Below are positions 1 to 8,900 of a DNA stretch of 64,000 bases, one piece after another (within the stretch, counting starts at the first letter, position 1; every line of letters begins with the position of its first letter). The DNA is from Rapana venosa (lineage: Eukaryota > Mollusca > Gastropoda > Neogastropoda > Muricidae): positions 7,063,070 through 7,127,069 of the forward strand of contig CM054140.1 in the NCBI GenBank assembly GCA_028751875.1, read 5' to 3'. Made by a program: the position numbers and the translations under genes. The notes beneath the pieces are model-generated. The model saw only the letters and a list, made by a program, of their open reading frames with translations. It searched no databases and had not been told where the DNA came from.

Positions 1-240
1 TTTTTCTTTTTTCTTTCTTCTTCTCCGAATTCTTCTTTGCAATTCTTCTCCTTCTTCGCAATTCTTCTTTGCAATCCCTCGTCTTCTTCTTTGCAATTCT
101 TCTTCTTCTTCTTTGCATTTCTTCTTCTTCTTCTTCTTCTTCTTCTTCTTCTTCTTCTTCTCTTCTTCTTCTTCTTCTTCTTCTTCTTCTTCTTCTTCTT
201 CTTCTTCTTCTTCTTCTTCTTTTTCTTCTTCTTCTTTGTC
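1..240. repeat. (TTC)n microsatellite
   Basis: Almost pure TTC/CTT triplets with a few interruptions (gaattc, gcaatt) at the left. Open frames across it are simple poly-Phe, poly-Ser or poly-Leu and are not genes. The sequence from 241 to 588 holds no gene or repeat family I recognise. Confidence 0.97.
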
Positions 241-588
241 TTCGTCGTCGTCGAACGCTCAGACAGCAACTCCTGAGGCCCTGACATATGCTGTGGTACG
301 CTAAAGGCCCTCCACACGTCCGAAGAGTTTGTCTGTCCCTCATCGGCAGGTCAGTAGGCCAGATATCGGCCCTCAGGTTTTTGGTGTGTTGGATAGACAG
401 GTCTGGAGGAAGTGTTGCACTGTCCTGGGAGAAGTGCCAGAGGGGCACGCCTCAGAATCACCAATGTGGAACTTGGTAAACATGTGATGTCTGAGTCTGC
501 AGTGTCCAGTCCTCAGTCTCAAAATGGCTTTCTTTCTATTTGAATGGCAGTTTATATTTGGTGTTGATTTATTTATTATTTATTTATT

Positions 589-819
589 TATTTATTTATA
601 CCACTTTAAGTCACGAGATTTCTCTGCGTGAAATTCGGGCTGCTCTCCCCGGGGAGAGCACGTCGCCACAAGAGCAGCGCCACCCCTTTTTTTTTTTTTG
701 GTCTGCAACTGTATTTCTTTCCCTATCAGAGTGGCTTTTTTCTAAGAATTTTGCCAGGGACAACTCTCTTGTTGCCGTGGGTTCTTTTTCGTGCGCTGCA
801 TAATTTTCTGTAACACACG

Positions 820-850
<31 letters not shown>

Positions 851-930
851 TAGCGCCCAGACCACCACTCATGGTCTAATGGATGGGGGAAAAGTTTCGG
901 GCCCAGACGGGATACGGGATACGCGATTTT
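589..930 (-). mobile_element. SINE family A, tRNA-derived (minus copy)
   Basis: Read on the minus strand, the body contains ggcccgaaac, a conserved centre (cacggcaacaagagagttgt-like) and a 3' part rich in gagagcagcccgaatttcac, ending in an AAAT-rich tail (the tttatttattta run at 560-600). Other copies are at 9237-9640, 19150-19655, 44790-45215 and 47195-47615. The tRNA-like head is degraded here at the junction with the GT tract. Confidence 0.8.
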
Positions 931-1052
931 TAGTGTGTGTGTGTGTGTTGGGTGTGTGTTGTGTGTGTGTGTGTGTGTTGTTTGTTTGTGTTGTGTGGTG
1001 TGTGTGTGTGTGTTGGTGTGTGTGGTGGTGTGTGTGTGTGTGTGTGTGTGTG

Positions 1053-1093
<41 letters not shown>
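931..1093. repeat. (GT)n microsatellite abutting a LINE 3' end
   Basis: GT repeats with scattered TTGT interruptions. The tract directly abuts the 3' terminus of the minus-strand LINE, so on that strand it is the LINE's (AC)n tail. Short microsatellite tails are typical of RTE-clade LINEs. Confidence 0.9.
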
Positions 1094-1095
<2 letters not shown>

Positions 1096-1135
1096 CGTTC
1101 CTCGGCTGGAGCTCTCAGGTGCATTAATGGTGGGT
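1094..1135 (-). repeat. LINE 3' terminus equal to the shared SINE tail (L-tail)
   Basis: Read on the minus strand the segment goes from caccattaatgcacctgag to agccgaggaacgaa and then (AC)n. SINE tails elsewhere read caccattggtgaacctcgg, gagctctagccgagg, aacgaa. About 34 of the last 41 positions agree, by eye. This is the link between the RTE-like LINE and the short elements. Confidence 0.8.
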
Positions 1136-2230
1136 GAGTCAGTCCCATTTCCCAAAGGACGTAGGGGGGATATGAGAGAAGACGCAACAGGGATCTTTTT
1201 CCATGCTTCACGATCCTGTGTGGCTAGTAGAAGGTGTTGCAGGGGTTGGGCGGTCCAGTCTTTGATGTTGTCAACCCATGATTTCTTTTGGCGGCCTCTT
1301 CTTCTCTTGCCTTCAACCGTTCCCTGCAGATGGTTTTTGCTAAGGTGTTGTGTCTTGTGGTGTGACCAAACCACATAAGTTTTCTCCTCTTTATGGTGGA
1401 GAGCAGAGGTTCTTGGGGGCCCACACGCTTTTTGATTTCTTCTTTCACAGAGTTGTTGGTCTTGTGTTCTTTGTATGATATTTTGAGGAGTCTTCTGTGG
1501 CACTTGTTCTCGAATGCTTGGATTCTCCTCTCTAGCTCTGCTGACAGGGTCCATGATTCACAGCCATATAGGAGGATAGATATCACGAGGGATTTGAAGA
1601 GGTGATATTTGGTGCAGAAGCTGATGTTGTTGCTTCTGATGATCCTCTCGAGTCTGGCTAGAGCAGATGTTGCTGTTGCAATGCGAGCTTTCACTTCATT
1701 GTTTGATGTGCCATCTTTTGTTAGGATGAAGCCTAAGTATTTGAATTGGCTCACCTCTTCCAGTATTTCTCCATTCATCTTTATTTCCGTGCTGTCATTA
1801 CTAGCGCTGTTGACCATGATCTTTGATTTCTCTGTACTGACCTCCATGCCGTATGCGCTCGCTCGATCTGATAGACTATCTGTGAGGTTTTGCAGTTCTT
1901 GTTTGCTGCCGCCCATGAGGTCAATTCATCTGCAAATCTGAGGTTGCAAAGGGGTCTTCCACCAATGGAGATGGAAGTGTGGTGATTTTGCAGTGTCTCT
2001 GCCATGATGTTTTCGAGGAAGAGGTTGAAAAGTACAGGTGAGAGAAGGCAGCCCTGACGGACCCCAACCGTGGTCTTGAAGAACTCGCCCATGTGATTGT
2101 TCATGAAAACTGCGCTTCTTGCGTTCTCGTACAGTGCCTTGATGACTTCAATGAGGCAGTTGTCAATGTTGAAGTGCCTGAGTACTTGCCAGAGGCCGTC
2201 ATGCCATACCCTGTCAAAGGCAGGACCAGT
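1094..2230 (-). mobile_element. RTE-like LINE, RT-domain and 3' part (5'-truncated, broken)
   Basis: The minus strand encodes the C-terminal two thirds of a non-LTR reverse transcriptase. Visible in order are FDRVWHDGLW (motif A region), TTVGVRQGCLLSPVLF (motif B), a damaged motif C (RFADE instead of the usual FADD), SQFKYLGFILTKDG, LLYGCESWTLSAELERRI and a RRGRQKKSW basic block. The last block lies in a different frame from the others, so there are at least two frameshifts. The arrangement resembles the RTE/BovB clade. The element is 5'-truncated near 2230. Its final 40 bases are shared with the 3' tail of SINE families B, C, E and F in this window. Confidence 0.88.
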
Positions 2231-2234
2231 ATAG

Positions 2235-2265
2235 CTCACCATAAAGGTAGCCGCATTCCGACATA
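2235..2265 (-). repeat. L-tail upstream part, fragment
   Basis: The minus strand reads gtcggaatgcggctaccttt atggtgag, matching the upstream half of the shared tail (gaagtcggaatgcggctacc). It sits at the truncated 5' edge of the LINE. Confidence 0.6.
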
Positions 2266-2267
2266 GT

Positions 2268-2650
2268 AAATATTGTGCGTTTCGCCAGAAACCTAGTTAT
2301 GACACTTTTAAATCCAGCCTCAAGACATATTTATTTCAAACCAAAGATTTCCCCCCTCCTAATCACCTTCACTAACCCATGTCCTATCACCCTGCTAAAG
2401 TATACGACCTGTGTGAGTGTGTGTGTGCTTTTTAAAAACATTTGACTATTGAAATTTTATTTCATAGATTTTGTCTGCAGCGCACCATGTTTGTAATATC
2501 TGTTTGTTTAAACTATTGATTATTTGTCATTGGTTGCATGACTGTGTAAGATTAGGTTGAATGCATGCGCTTTGATTTGTCTTTGCAAGATATAGCGCAA
2601 TATAAGCTCCATTTATTATTATTATTATTATGATTATTATTATTATAATC
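2268..2650 (+). mobile_element. L2/CR1-like LINE, 3' end
   Basis: The plus strand has remains of the C-terminal peptide ARN-YDTFKSSLKTYLFQTK, a usual ending for L2/CR1-type LINE ORFs. A 3' UTR follows that ends atatagcgcaatataagctc then (ATT)n. Minus-strand copies of the same 3' end recur through the window as aat-repeat plus ggaatttatatagcgctgaa. Confidence 0.75.
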
Positions 2651-2665
2651 TCAGACAGATTTACT

Positions 2666-3158
2666 AATGTGTGTGTGTGCGTGCATGTGTGTGTGTCTGT
2701 GTGTGTCTCTGTCGTGTTTGTATGTCTGTGTGTTCTCTTGTGTGTCTCCGTGCGTGTTTGTATGTGTGTCTGTGTGTGTCTGTGTGTGTGTCTGTGTGTG
2801 TCCTGTGTGTGTTTGTCTCTGTGTGTATTGTGTATCTGTGTGTCTGTGTGTGTCTGTATGGTGTCTGTGTGCGGTCTGTGGTGTCTGTGTGCGTGTCTGT
2901 GTGTGTGTCTGTGTGCGTGTCTGTGTGTGTTTGTATGTGTGTGTGTCTCTGTGTCTGTATGTGTGTCTGTGTGCGTGTGTGTGTGTGTGGTGTGTGAGTG
3001 TGTGGGGTGTGTTGTGTCTCCCGTGTGTGTATGTCTCTGTACGTATGTCTCTGTGTCTGTATGTGTGTGTGTGTGCCTGTCTGTACGTGTCTGTGTGTAT
3101 GTCTCTGTGTGTCTCTGTGTATGTCTCTGTGTTTGCACGTCTGTCTGTGTGTGTGTGT
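2666..3158. repeat. (GT)n / TCTGTGTG compound microsatellite
   Basis: Long GT tract with regular TC interruptions, ending about 10 bases before the 3' splice site of the GCNT exon. Its polypyrimidine-poor T/G content makes up most of that acceptor's upstream context. Open frames here (CVCVC, THTHT) are artefacts. Confidence 0.95.
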
Positions 3159-3168
3159 GTTTCTCCAG

Positions 3169-3401
3169 CAAAAAGTTCGTCAACTACCGGTGGAAGAAGT
3201 ACCTGCCTGCCCCCCACGGCATCCAGCTGTACCGGGGCAGCGTGCACATCGTGGCCAGCAGAGGCTTTGTGGACTACGTGCTGCACGCTCCTGAAGCCCT
3301 GGCCTTCAGACAGTGGTGCAAGCCCACCCGCCACCCCGATGAACACTTCTTCAACAGCCTCAACCACAACCCTCACCTGCGCGTACCAGGCGGCTCTAAA
3401 G
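3169..3401 (+). CDS. GT14 beta-1,6-N-acetylglucosaminyltransferase (GCNT-like), one internal exon
   Basis: One internal exon of a core-2/I-branching type enzyme. These Golgi type II membrane enzymes transfer GlcNAc in beta-1,6 linkage to branch O-glycans or poly-LacNAc. The exon encodes [38 protein letters not shown] and [18 protein letters not shown]. The family signature is the run from G-S-x-x-x-x-x-x-R-x-F-V-D to S/T-x-x-P-D-E-H-F. It begins after the acceptor tttctccag and ends at aaag/gtgatt; a second possible donor follows seven bases later (cag/gtcgtg). No other GCNT exon is visible in the window, and the exon lies on the opposite strand to USP24, left of the N gap. It is either a real neighbour or nested gene, or a scaffold misjoin. 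The specific GCNT paralogue cannot be told. Confidence 0.85.
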
Positions 3402-3434
3402 GTGATTCAGGTCGTGTCATTTCATTTCATACCA

Positions 3435-3835
3435 CTTGAAGTCCTGCCGTCAGCGCCTGGGCTTTATCACAGTTCTTGATTAAACCATTGACGCTGGGGG
3501 GCAACAACAGCAAAGTGAGAGGCTGTATGATCAGTGGCTTTCTTTCCCACTCATGGAATTCCACTTTACAGCTTAGTCTTTAGTGAGCGACTATGAGCTC
3601 TGACTAGGAGGCTTGACTCGCACAGTTCCTTATGTGCTGCAGCCCTGGGGGCTGGTTGGCCTTTGGAGAACATCTCCAACGCTGGCTGTCCTTATACCCA
3701 CTTGGCCGAGAGAGTGGGGATGTACTGTGGGCAAGGCATCTCCACTATAATCAAATTTCTGCCCAGTTTCCAAAACAGCAGCTGCCTCCTCTGCTGTTTT
3801 GGAGGTCATCGTCAGACACGACGGACATACATACA
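3435..3835 (+). mobile_element. Short repeat family F, copy 1 (lacks L-tail)
   Basis: About 400 bp closely matching 10410-10885. Shared landmarks are cgcctgggctttatcacagt, tggagaacatctccaac, gggcaaggcatctccactat and gctgttttggaggtcatcgt. No RT or tRNA-like head is seen. This copy ends where a family A fragment begins, so the L-tail present on copy 2 is missing. Confidence 0.8.
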
Positions 3836-3985
3836 CTTGAAGTCACGGCAGATTTTCTCTGCGTGAAATTCGGGCTGCTCTCTCTCTGGGGGTGGTGGGG
3901 GGAGTGGGGGGTGGGGGGGGGGGGATGGAGGAGGGGGGAAGGGGGGGGAGAGAGCGCAATCGCCACAAGAGCAGCGCTTAAAACC
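3836..3985 (-). mobile_element. SINE family A fragment interrupted by a G-rich tract
   Basis: Contains the family A 3' module (ctctgcgtgaaattcgggct, cgccacaagagcagcgc) on the minus strand, split at 3889-3950 by a G-rich run. Another G-rich run follows at 4000-4072. Confidence 0.7.
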
Positions 3986-4072
3986 CAATTGATTGGTTGG
4001 GTGGGGGGGTGGGTGGATATGGGGGGGGGGGGGGGGGTGGGGAGGGGAAGGGTGGGGAAGGGGGTGGAGTCA
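3886..4072. repeat. G-rich low-complexity, G-quadruplex-prone
   Basis: Two blocks dominated by G-runs of 5 to 17 bases separated by T or A. Several runs of four or more Gs lie within short spacing on the plus strand. Confidence 0.85.
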
Positions 4073-4124
4073 TATGTTTGGTGCTGTCGGGAGTTACTAT
4101 TATATAGTACTTTTGCTTTACCAT

Positions 4125-4270
4125 TTTTTAGGGGGTCAGGGGAGGTAACACAGCGAGGGGAGAGGAGATGGGTGCCGCTGCCCTCAATATGCTGGCCCCT
4201 GGAGAAGCTGAGGTCTCTGACGCCTCGCTCCCCGACGACCGTATAGGTTATGGGACACCTTTACCTTTTA
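4125..4270 (+). mobile_element. SINE family D, 3' part
   Basis: Carries ggtaacacagcgaggggaga, tatgctggcccctggagaag and ctgaggtctctgacgcc, ending ataggttatgggacaccttt. This matches the 3' half of the intact copy at 41005-41302. Confidence 0.75.
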
Positions 4271-4364
4271 CCTGTGTTAAAATTTTAAAAAATACCCCAC
4301 CCCCTCTCAACTGGATTACTTGGATACTCATTAATACTGATGCACAGTCGAATATATAACAGAG

Positions 4365-4600
4365 ACTGCCCACTCACTGTAAAACCCGTTCCGCCTTTTT
4401 GGAAGAGTAGGCCAGTGTGTGTGCCAGTGGCAACGGATGACATAATTTACAAAACCGCATATACACGGGGACTAGATGTAAAAAAGCACACACGTGCTTA
4501 TTCCATTATCCTCGATATAAAAGAATAAAATTTAAAAAAATAAAAAGTAACATTCCATTACCCTTGAAATAAAAGAATAAAATAAAATAAAAGTAAATCC
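4365..4600 (+). mobile_element. SINE family B, 3' half with tail type i
   Basis: Contains ggaagagtaggccagtgtgt, ggaacgg-like and acaaaaccgcatatacacgg, ggactagatgtaaaaaagca, and then cttattccattatcctcgat and aaaagaataaaa, which is repeated once in the tail. The tRNA head is absent. Confidence 0.8.
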
Positions 4601-4836
4601 ATTCCACTGGCCGTTTTTTAACTGCCTTACTCTTTTACAAACAAACGAAACATATGGATGTGTTTTTAACTTGTTTTAGTTGTTTGTACTGTAGCTTTAC
4701 TAAGACCTATGGCAGCCTGACATGGCTTCGACAAGTTTCAGATTTTGGCCGCACACTGGTATTAATTTGGGGGTCACGTAGTATCTTGTATAGAGTGCGA
4801 GTGGAAAAAAAAAAGTTGGTGATTTTCACAAAAAAA

Positions 4837-5336
4837 NNNNNNNNNNNNNNNNNNNNNNNNNNNNNNNNNNNNNNNNNNNNNNNNNNNNNNNNNNNNNNNN
4901 NNNNNNNNNNNNNNNNNNNNNNNNNNNNNNNNNNNNNNNNNNNNNNNNNNNNNNNNNNNNNNNNNNNNNNNNNNNNNNNNNNNNNNNNNNNNNNNNNNNN
5001 NNNNNNNNNNNNNNNNNNNNNNNNNNNNNNNNNNNNNNNNNNNNNNNNNNNNNNNNNNNNNNNNNNNNNNNNNNNNNNNNNNNNNNNNNNNNNNNNNNNN
5101 NNNNNNNNNNNNNNNNNNNNNNNNNNNNNNNNNNNNNNNNNNNNNNNNNNNNNNNNNNNNNNNNNNNNNNNNNNNNNNNNNNNNNNNNNNNNNNNNNNNN
5201 NNNNNNNNNNNNNNNNNNNNNNNNNNNNNNNNNNNNNNNNNNNNNNNNNNNNNNNNNNNNNNNNNNNNNNNNNNNNNNNNNNNNNNNNNNNNNNNNNNNN
5301 NNNNNNNNNNNNNNNNNNNNNNNNNNNNNNNNNNNN
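4837..5336. other. Assembly gap, exactly 500 N
   Basis: A run of 500 unknown bases, a round number typical of a scaffold gap of arbitrary size. It separates the GCNT exon from the USP24 exons and could hide further USP24 exons. Confidence 1.
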
Positions 5337-5339
5337 GGG

Positions 5340-5535
5340 GGGATAGCGAGTAGGTGATGAGATAAAATGGGACAGGATAGCTCAGTTATGAACACAATAG
5401 GGGACAGGATAGCTCAGTAGGGGATGGGATGGATGGGGTACTCAGAAGGGGGCAGGATAGCTCAGTGGTCAGAGCACTCGTTTTCCCCAAGCTAAGGTTA
5501 CGCAGCATTGAGTGTGGTTTGCAAAACAGGGAGAA
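5340..5535 (+). mobile_element. SINE family D heads, tandemly repeated and truncated
   Basis: The head sequence gggacaggatagctcagt occurs three times (about 5368, 5401, 5450). The last copy continues through cactcgttttccccaagcta and ggttacgcagcattgagt before it breaks off. The box A-like tagctcagtggtcagagc and the 5S-like aagctaaggttacgcagc are both visible. Confidence 0.75.
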
Positions 5536-5815
5536 AGTCAGACAGAGAGGGAGAGAAAGAGATCAGGACAAAGATGGAGAGAGTGTGTTTGCCAAAAAAA
5601 TTTGGAAGGAAGACAGACTAAAAGAGAAATAGGAAGATAGAGAGAGAGAGATATTAGGATAAGAGACTGACAGTCTGTGCTAGTAACAACAACGAAAGGG
5701 AGGGGGGTAGGAGAAAGACGGACTGAAAAAGAGAGGAGAGGCAGAGAGATATTAAGATAGAGATTGAGAGAGTTAGTTTGCCAAAGCGGGGAAGAAAGAG
5801 AGAGAACTCTTGTGT
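5536..5815. repeat. Purine-rich (GA-rich) intron sequence
   Basis: Mostly A and G on the plus strand (agagagag, gagaaag). It lies directly downstream, in the minus direction, of the last USP24 exon in this window. No gene is seen. Confidence 0.6.
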
Positions 5816-5822
5816 GACTGAC

Positions 5823-5937
5823 CTTCCAAGGCCACAGACAGGATGTGATGCTCCACCAGCCAGTCCAGGACCTTGTTGGAGTGAATGGCCACCTGCGACA
5901 CCTTGGAGCCGCTGCAGTCCTCAATCAGCTTGATCAC
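5823..5937 (-). CDS. USP24: USP24, tenth exon in window
   Basis: The 115-nt exon has acceptor gtgttgacag and donor gaag/gtcagt. It encodes VIKLIEDCSGSKVSQVAIHS then NKVLDWLVEHHILSVALEG, starting in phase 0 and ending one base into a codon. Vertebrate USP24 has LLDWLVENSVLSIALEGN in the same place. The preceding exon ends in KMNALKE, so the join gives the expected KE-V-x-KLIED run. Phase is consistent with exon 9. Confidence 0.92.
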
Positions 5938-8900
5938 CTGTCAACACACCACCACCACACACCTGACCTCTGCCCACACCATCACCCCCACCTCTCCAGA
6001 GAGTCTGGAGGCGAGAGCGTAACAATGATCCGATCTGCCGACCTAGGGTTCGAACCCTGTTCAAGGGGGATTTTCCAACCCTGGAGTTAACATGTCAGTG
6101 CTGACTCTACTCCCCCCACCCCCCCCCCCAAAAAAAAAGTCCTTCAGATGAGACTATCAACTTCCCCCGAAGGGATCCCGGGGGCCTATCAGTATAAATA
6201 GCATCCCCACATTCTGGAAATTCTGTGCTAGAAATTTCCTCTTTCTATCACTCTCTTCGTTTCTGCCTTGTTCCTTTTCTTCCTGTCACCTCCTTCTTGT
6301 CTATTTTCTGCCTTCTTGGTCCATTCTCCTGCCTTTTTCCAGAAAGAACTTAAAAGGTAACTATTCTCTCTTGTGCCGAAGTCGGATGCGCTGGGCCTCA
6401 TGCTCCAAAAATGCTGTTCCCCTTTTCCAAAGAGTAGGCCAATGTGGGCCTGTGGGAACAGAGGACGAAGTTGACAAAACTGCATGCACACAGGGACTGG
6501 ATGTAAAACAGCACAGGAGTGCTTGTTCTATTATTCTCAAAATAAAAGAATAAACAAATAATACATGAAGAAAACTCTCCGAGGAGTCTCTGGAACACCA
6601 CACTCCGTTTTTCTGGCAAGCTCTCTCCAGGACAGGGCGGGTACTAGAGCCGAGTGGTTCAGACTTTTCGAATTCAATCCCACAGGTCCATGACATTTTG
6701 GGTTCAAATCTTGGCAGCGTCTGGTGAATGAAGGGTGGGGATTTTGACAACCTCCCTGGTCAACTTCAAGAGCAGACCTTCCAGTGCCTTAATTCCCTTC
6801 GTGTATGTACATATACAGAAGATCAAATATGCACGTTAAAGATCCTGTAACTCATGTCAGCATTCGGTGGGATGTCTTTTTTCTGCCTTCCTGGTCCATT
6901 TCTCCTGCCTTTTTTCCAGAAAGACTTTAAAAAATAACAAAGCTCTCCCACACTGGTCGGATATGCTGTGCCTGACATGTCAGGTGCTTAATGGCAGTGT
7001 AAGGCATCTTTGCTCAAAATACAGGCAACAATAGCTGCTGTGTGAGCATTCAACAATGAAGATGAAGACGTATCAATACCTCTCTCTCTCTCTCTAAATC
7101 CCCTTGTAGACATTCACTCGACAATAAGGAGGAGGAGAAGGAAAAGAAGAGAGTCACCTCTTTCAGGGCGTTCATCTTGGCGTTGAAGTGAGGCGAGCAC
7201 AGCATGCGTCTGGCCACATCCAGGCGCAGATCGTCCAGGGACTCCGTGTTGTTGGGCCACAGGTGCAAGCTCATCATCTTCATGGAGGTCAGCAGGTCAG
7301 ACACGCTGCCAATTTTCTGTCCAATCCATGACAAAACATTATGTTGATTAAAATACTCTTAGAACAAATCCTTGCTATTATTCTTGCCATATTCAGACAC
7401 GCTGCCAATTTTCTGTCCAATCCATGACCAAAAAATGCGTTGATTAAATACTCTTAGAACAAATCCTTGCTATTATTCTTGCCATATTCAGACCCGCTGC
7501 CAATTTCTGACCAAATCCACGACAAAACAATGCGTTGATTAAAATACTCTTAGAACAAATCCTTGCTATTATTCTTGCCATATTCAGACACACTGCCAAT
7601 TTTCTGACCAAATCCACGACAAAACAATGCGTTGATTAAATACTCTTAGAACAAATCCTTGCTATTATTCTTGCCATATTCAGACACACTGCCGATTTTC
7701 TGTCAAACCTATGACAAAACAATGTGTTCAACACTCTGACAATTCACTGCTTTTACATTTACCAATATTCATATTACAAACTTGTTTTTCTAAAAAAATA
7801 ATACATACAAAACAATGTATCAATTTCTATATCTATGCCAAAATGCAAACACCCAGTTCATCACTACAATCGGACGCGCTGGTACCTGACTTGTCTGCGC
7901 TTAAGGGCAGCGCAAATATTTTCGCTCATATAACAAAACCATAGTTATGTCTGAGCATTTTGATGAGAAAACATTCAGCTTATATTCTAATTAAAAAAAC
8001 AACAAAAATCCACACAACAAATTGTTTGTTGGGTACTCTCAATGAAGTATTCATAATCATCCCTCCACAAATAGACACAATGATAATTTCTTTTATTCTT
8101 TTACAAATATAAACGGTGGGGGGGACCCAAACCGGTCTCCTACCCACAATGAAAAATAATCTCTTTCTCCCTCTCCTTTCTGACACACAGACTGCAAAAT
8201 TGGCTCGTTACATATCTGAAATCTTCCACAGTCTTCCCATACCCAACATATTGTCCATTTTCTGAAAATTGCCTAACAGAAGAGTGTTAAAATTCTCCAA
8301 CGATACAATGTCTTTGCATTGTATACCATGGTCACAGCAGATTTCTCTGCGTCAAATTAGTGCCGCCTCTTCTGCATGTGTAGAAATATAACTTACAGGG
8401 AATTAAGGCCCTGGCAGTCTGCACTTGAAAGTTACCCTGGGAGATCGTAAAAATCCTCACCCTAATTCACAAAAACCCACCAAGAATTCAAACCCACAAC
8501 TTAATAATAATAATAAATTTAATTAAGGAATTTATAATATCGCTGAATCCTGAAACTTCAAGAATCCACGGATTGAAGTCAAAACATCTATCCCACACCC
8601 TTTAGCATCTGTCCACCGGCCAGATTAGTGAATGCCTCAAGATCTATAACCTAACAACCTTTCTGACAGATATCGAATTGTATGTTGAGGACAACTCAGT
8701 CAAACTCCAATGCCAGACACCAGAAAAGAAAACGAAACAACAACAAACGGCCGCCAGCTGTTGTTCTGACCTTTTCCTTGAAGTCGTTTTCCTCCAGGTT
8801 CTGCACGTACTTGACAGCCTTCTCCACCCCGGGGGTGAAGACCTCTGTGGCCACTGCAGGATTCAGCACCTCCGCACACAGGCCCCACGGCTTCAGCAGA

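Larger units (their letters stand above)
6850..7838. repeat. Segment present twice: copy 1 (contains USP24 exon 9)
   Basis: About 990 bp matching 23085-24106 in the same orientation along the whole length, including introns, the exon and the 96-bp tandem array. The second copy carries many single-base indels. The matches stop at about 6850/23085 on the left and 7838/24106 on the right. Confidence 0.9.

Noticed and set aside
850..1211. Open frames of about 90-230 codons through the CA/GT tract on both strands
   Set aside because: They translate simple repeats (T-H-T-H, C-V-C-V) joined to LINE sequence.
2630..3479. 269- and 270-codon frames that include the GCNT exon
   Set aside because: Only the 3169-3401 part is coding; the rest is GT repeat read through, upstream of a good splice acceptor.
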